In this document: one piece after another, positions 62,129-64,000 of the stretch | How the letters are laid out: each line of letters begins with the position of its first letter | Numbering within the stretch: position 1 is the stretch's first letter | Assembly (NCBI RefSeq): GCF_016107685.1 | Contig: NZ_JABASY010000003.1 | Coordinates: forward strand, 310,001 to 374,000 | Source: Brevibacterium yomogidense | Lineage (GTDB): Bacteria > Actinomycetota > Actinomycetes > Actinomycetales > Brevibacteriaceae | Direction: 5' to 3' | DNA: 64,000 nt | Translations under genes and position numbers: made by a program | The notes under the pieces: generated by a model | What the model saw: the letters and a program-made list of their open reading frames with translations, nothing else | Database searches by the model: none | What the model was told of the DNA's origin: nothing

Positions 62129-63400
62129 ATGAAGAGATTCCTGACCGCGGGAGCAACGGCTCTCACCCTGTCGCTCGTCACCGGATGCGCCGGCGGAGTG
62201 CTCCCTTCAGGCGGAGACGACGGAGCCAGCGGCGGTGGGGACGGCCTACCCTACGGCGCGTCGAAAGAGGAGTTCCAAGAAGCGCTCAGCGACATGGACC
62301 CCGTGACGCTCACGTTCCAGGCGAGCAACTCCCCCACGACCCCCACCGCCGACAAGGAACGGGCGTGGGCGGAGGCCATCGAGGAGTGGTCGGACGGGAA
62401 GATCACGATGGATGTCGTCCACGGCCAGCCCATCGCTTCCTACGGGGAGGTCACCACAGCCGTCGCGGATGGTCGTATCGACATCGGCCTCGAGATCCCG
62501 ATCTATGAACCAGCCGAATACCCCGCGATCAACGATCTGGTGAGGCTCTCCTCGACAGGTGGATCCGGCGCGACTCTGCCGGAGATGGTGAACGTGGCAG
62601 CCAATCAGGACGTCGCGTGGAACACTCCCGAAATAATCGAGGATTACGAGAGCAAGGGTGTTTCGGTCCTCGTCCCGGTCGAGTTCGAGTACGCGAACAC
62701 CCTCATGTGCAGCAGTCCCGTCCGCACGATGCCGGAGCTGAAGGGCAAATCGATCCGAGCCGGTTCTTCGTCGGACGTGACCATCACGGAGTCCCTCGGC
62801 GCGACCCCGGTGTCGATGGATTACACGGAGGTCTACGAGGGACTGCAGCGCAGTGTCGTCGACTGCGTGATGGGCGGCCTCAAGATCGGCACCCAGTTCG
62901 GATACTTCGAAGTCGCACCCGAAGTGACCAACCCGCAGTCCGGAGCATTCGGGCGCAACCCGACGTCCGTCATCGCCGGAGGCACATGGGACACGCTCCC
63001 GCTGGCGGCCCAGCAGCTCATCTTCGACCGGCTCGACATCTACCTGCACGGCCACTACACGACCAGCACGGACTTCAATGTGAATGCTGTGGACGCGATC
63101 AACGAGCAGGGTGGTGGCTTCCACACGCTCGACGACGCATCGCAGTCGGCCCTGGAGGAGGCGAAGGGTGAGCTGCGGGATGAGGTCGCAGAATCCAGCG
63201 CACTGGACGGGGCTGAACTCACGACGGACCTGGACGCCGCGTTGGAGAAGTGGCGCTCGGTGGCACTGGACCTCGGCATGGAGGAGTTCGACGACTGGGC
63301 TGAAGTCCACAGCTACATCGAGGAGAACGGCGACATCGATCCGCAGGAGTTCGTCGACGAAGTGTCGTCGCAGCTGTACAGCCAACACCGACCCGAGTGA
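62129..63400 (+). CDS. Second TRAP-type (DctP family) solute-binding lipoprotein, 423 aa
   Basis: Lipobox VTGC with Cys20 after MKRFLTAGATALTLSLV; a Gly/Asp-rich tether; then the DctP fold (DPVTLTFQASNSP, EAIEEWSDGKITMDVVHGQPI, VADGRIDIGLEIPIY, MPELKGKSIRAGSSSD, MDYTEVYEGLQRSVVDCVMGG). GAAAGGATCACA precedes the ATG. It is clearly paralogous to the lipoprotein at 35383-36663, also downstream of a TetR gene and also without DctQ or DctM genes. It probably captures an organic acid for a permease encoded elsewhere. Confidence 0.87.
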   Translation: MKRFLTAGATALTLSLVTGCAGGVLPSGGDDGASGGGDGLPYGASKEEFQEALSDMDPVTLTFQASNSPTTPTADKERAWAEAIEEWSDGKITMDVVHGQPIASYGEVTTAVADGRIDIGLEIPIYEPAEYPAINDLVRLSSTGGSGATLPEMVNVAANQDVAWNTPEIIEDYESKGVSVLVPVEFEYANTLMCSSPVRTMPELKGKSIRAGSSSDVTITESLGATPVSMDYTEVYEGLQRSVVDCVMGGLKIGTQFGYFEVAPEVTNPQSGAFGRNPTSVIAGGTWDTLPLAAQQLIFDRLDIYLHGHYTTSTDFNVNAVDAINEQGGGFHTLDDASQSALEEAKGELRDEVAESSALDGAELTTDLDAALEKWRSVALDLGMEEFDDWAEVHSYIEENGDIDPQEFVDEVSSQLYSQHRPE

Positions 63401-63503
63401 GGGGACATGCGTGAGTGAGGTGGCTCCGAGCTGAGTGAGTCGACTCTGACGTGAGCCGGTCGGCACCGACCCGAGCGGACCGATACCGACCTGAGTGAGT
63501 CGA
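63387..63503. repeat. Degenerate repeats overlapping the binding-protein stop codon
   Basis: ACCGACCCGAGTGAG (63387-63401, containing the stop codon) recurs as degenerate copies at 63462 and 63484, and CTGAGTGAGTCGA occurs at 63431-63443 and 63491-63503, exactly 60 bases apart. The array may be decayed tandem duplication of the gene end. Confidence 0.5.
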
Positions 63504-63552
63504 GTCTTCACAGGAGACGAGGACTCTGCGGCGTGGACGATGGCATTCCATC

Positions 63553-63699
63553 GTGCACGCCGCAGTCGTCGTTGCAGTCGTCGTTGCAACCGTCGCCGCA
63601 GCTGTCGTTGCAGCCCCCCTGCTATCTGCACGACGCGCGGACCTGATGCGCGACCACCACGGCAACCCAGCCGCAGTTTCAACAAGATACGTTGCCTAG
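63553..63699 (+). CDS. Possible 48-residue hydrophobic peptide over a 12-bp repeat
   Basis: A GTG frame encodes MHAAVVVAVVVATVAAAVVA, a predicted membrane helix, and then a charged tail (SARRADLMRDHHGN). The helix is encoded by four 12-base repeats (63562-63609). No good ribosome binding site precedes the GTG, so the gene is uncertain. Confidence 0.28.
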   Translation: MHAAVVVAVVVATVAAAVVAAPLLSARRADLMRDHHGNPAAVSTRYVA

Positions 63700-63808
63700 C
63701 TTGGTAGCTTTTCGCATAAGATCGAGTCACTGGTCGTATTCATCGTGCGCCTGAGTGGCGCGGCAGGAGGGCACGCCCCATGATCCACCGCGACACATCG
63801 GCCGTGAG

Positions 63809-64000
63809 GTGAGCGCGTTCGGCATCGAGGAGGAGTTCTTCCTCTACGACCGCCGCACCGGCCTGCCCGCAGCACCGTCGCACGACCACGTCTCAGCATT
63901 CACTGAGATCACCGCTGGTGGTGGTTGCACGTCGACGGAATGGCTGGCCTGCCAGATCGAGACGTCCACGCCGGTCCTCCACGACGGCACTGCGGCGCTG
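63809..64000 (+). CDS. GCS2-family carboxylate-amine ligase, N-terminal part (runs off the window)
   Basis: The 64 codons present read MSAFGIEEEFFLYDRRTGLP and then TEWLACQIETSTPV. GIEEEF with the metal- and ATP-binding glutamates and the QIETSTP segment are the opening signatures of the glutamate-cysteine ligase 2 (YbdK/EgtA-like) family, which joins a carboxylate to an amine with ATP. Actinobacteria lack glutathione, so this may be an ergothioneine-type or unassigned ligase. GTG at 63809 is the first plausible start; the rest is outside the window. Confidence 0.75.
   Translation, partial: MSAFGIEEEFFLYDRRTGLPAAPSHDHVSAFTEITAGGGCTSTEWLACQIETSTPVLHDGTAAL

Overview
The window is high-GC DNA with GTG starts, several probably leaderless genes, TetR regulators and a maleylpyruvate-isomerase/mycothiol-type fold protein. 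This fits an actinobacterium, perhaps a Micrococcales or Corynebacteriales soil or skin-type organism; the genus cannot be fixed from the sequence alone. No rRNA, tRNA or CRISPR array was seen.

Layout. 1-6.5 kb: the 5' part of a DNA photolyase gene (leftward), a fused GlcD/GlcF-like 2-hydroxyacid dehydrogenase and an alanine/serine-glyoxylate-type aminotransferase in one leftward operon, and a divergent MatC/SLC13-type carboxylate carrier. 6.7-29.3 kb: an accessory region with markedly lower GC in places. It holds a DUF429 protein, a tightly overlapping four-gene operon (DUF6308, DUF6361, phospholipase-D-like, SNF2-type helicase), the C-terminal half of a UvrD/AddA-like helicase-nuclease fused head-on to a fossil of a second MatC-like carrier, an orphan lipoprotein, two decayed ISL3-family transposase copies in opposite orientation, an Mrr-like restriction endonuclease, a single-chain type ISP restriction-modification enzyme of 1601 residues, and a coiled-coil two-helix membrane protein. 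A stretch of gene debris follows. This looks like a defence island.

29.3-47.8 kb: mostly ordinary chromosome. It carries an SDR dehydrogenase, an AarF/UbiB-like kinase, an NYN/OST-HTH protein, a zinc alcohol dehydrogenase, a TetR - TRAP solute-binding lipoprotein - TSUP permease group, a second TetR, a 23-residue membrane peptide, a YczE-like membrane protein, an MFS exporter, a BenE-type transporter divergent from a DadA-like amino-acid dehydrogenase, an AbiEi antitoxin with a striking palindromic operator and a broken AbiEii toxin, a GlcD-like oxidase, an Ltp-repeat lipoprotein and CutA.

47.9-63.4 kb: two divergent acyl-CoA operons. Leftward are an acyl-CoA dehydrogenase and two acyl-CoA ligases. 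Rightward are a TIGR03084 protein, an AtuA-like protein, an acyl-CoA dehydrogenase, the beta and biotinylated alpha subunits of an acyl-CoA carboxylase, and an enoyl-CoA hydratase, mostly with ATGA overlaps. Together they encode activation, dehydrogenation, carboxylation and hydration of an acyl chain, the logic of the Atu (acyclic terpene) and leucine/isovalerate pathways. A TetR gene and a second orphan TRAP solute-binding lipoprotein follow, and the window ends inside a GCS2-family carboxylate-amine ligase gene.

A recurring oddity is Gly/Ala/Ser-rich low-complexity inserts in otherwise conserved metabolic enzymes.
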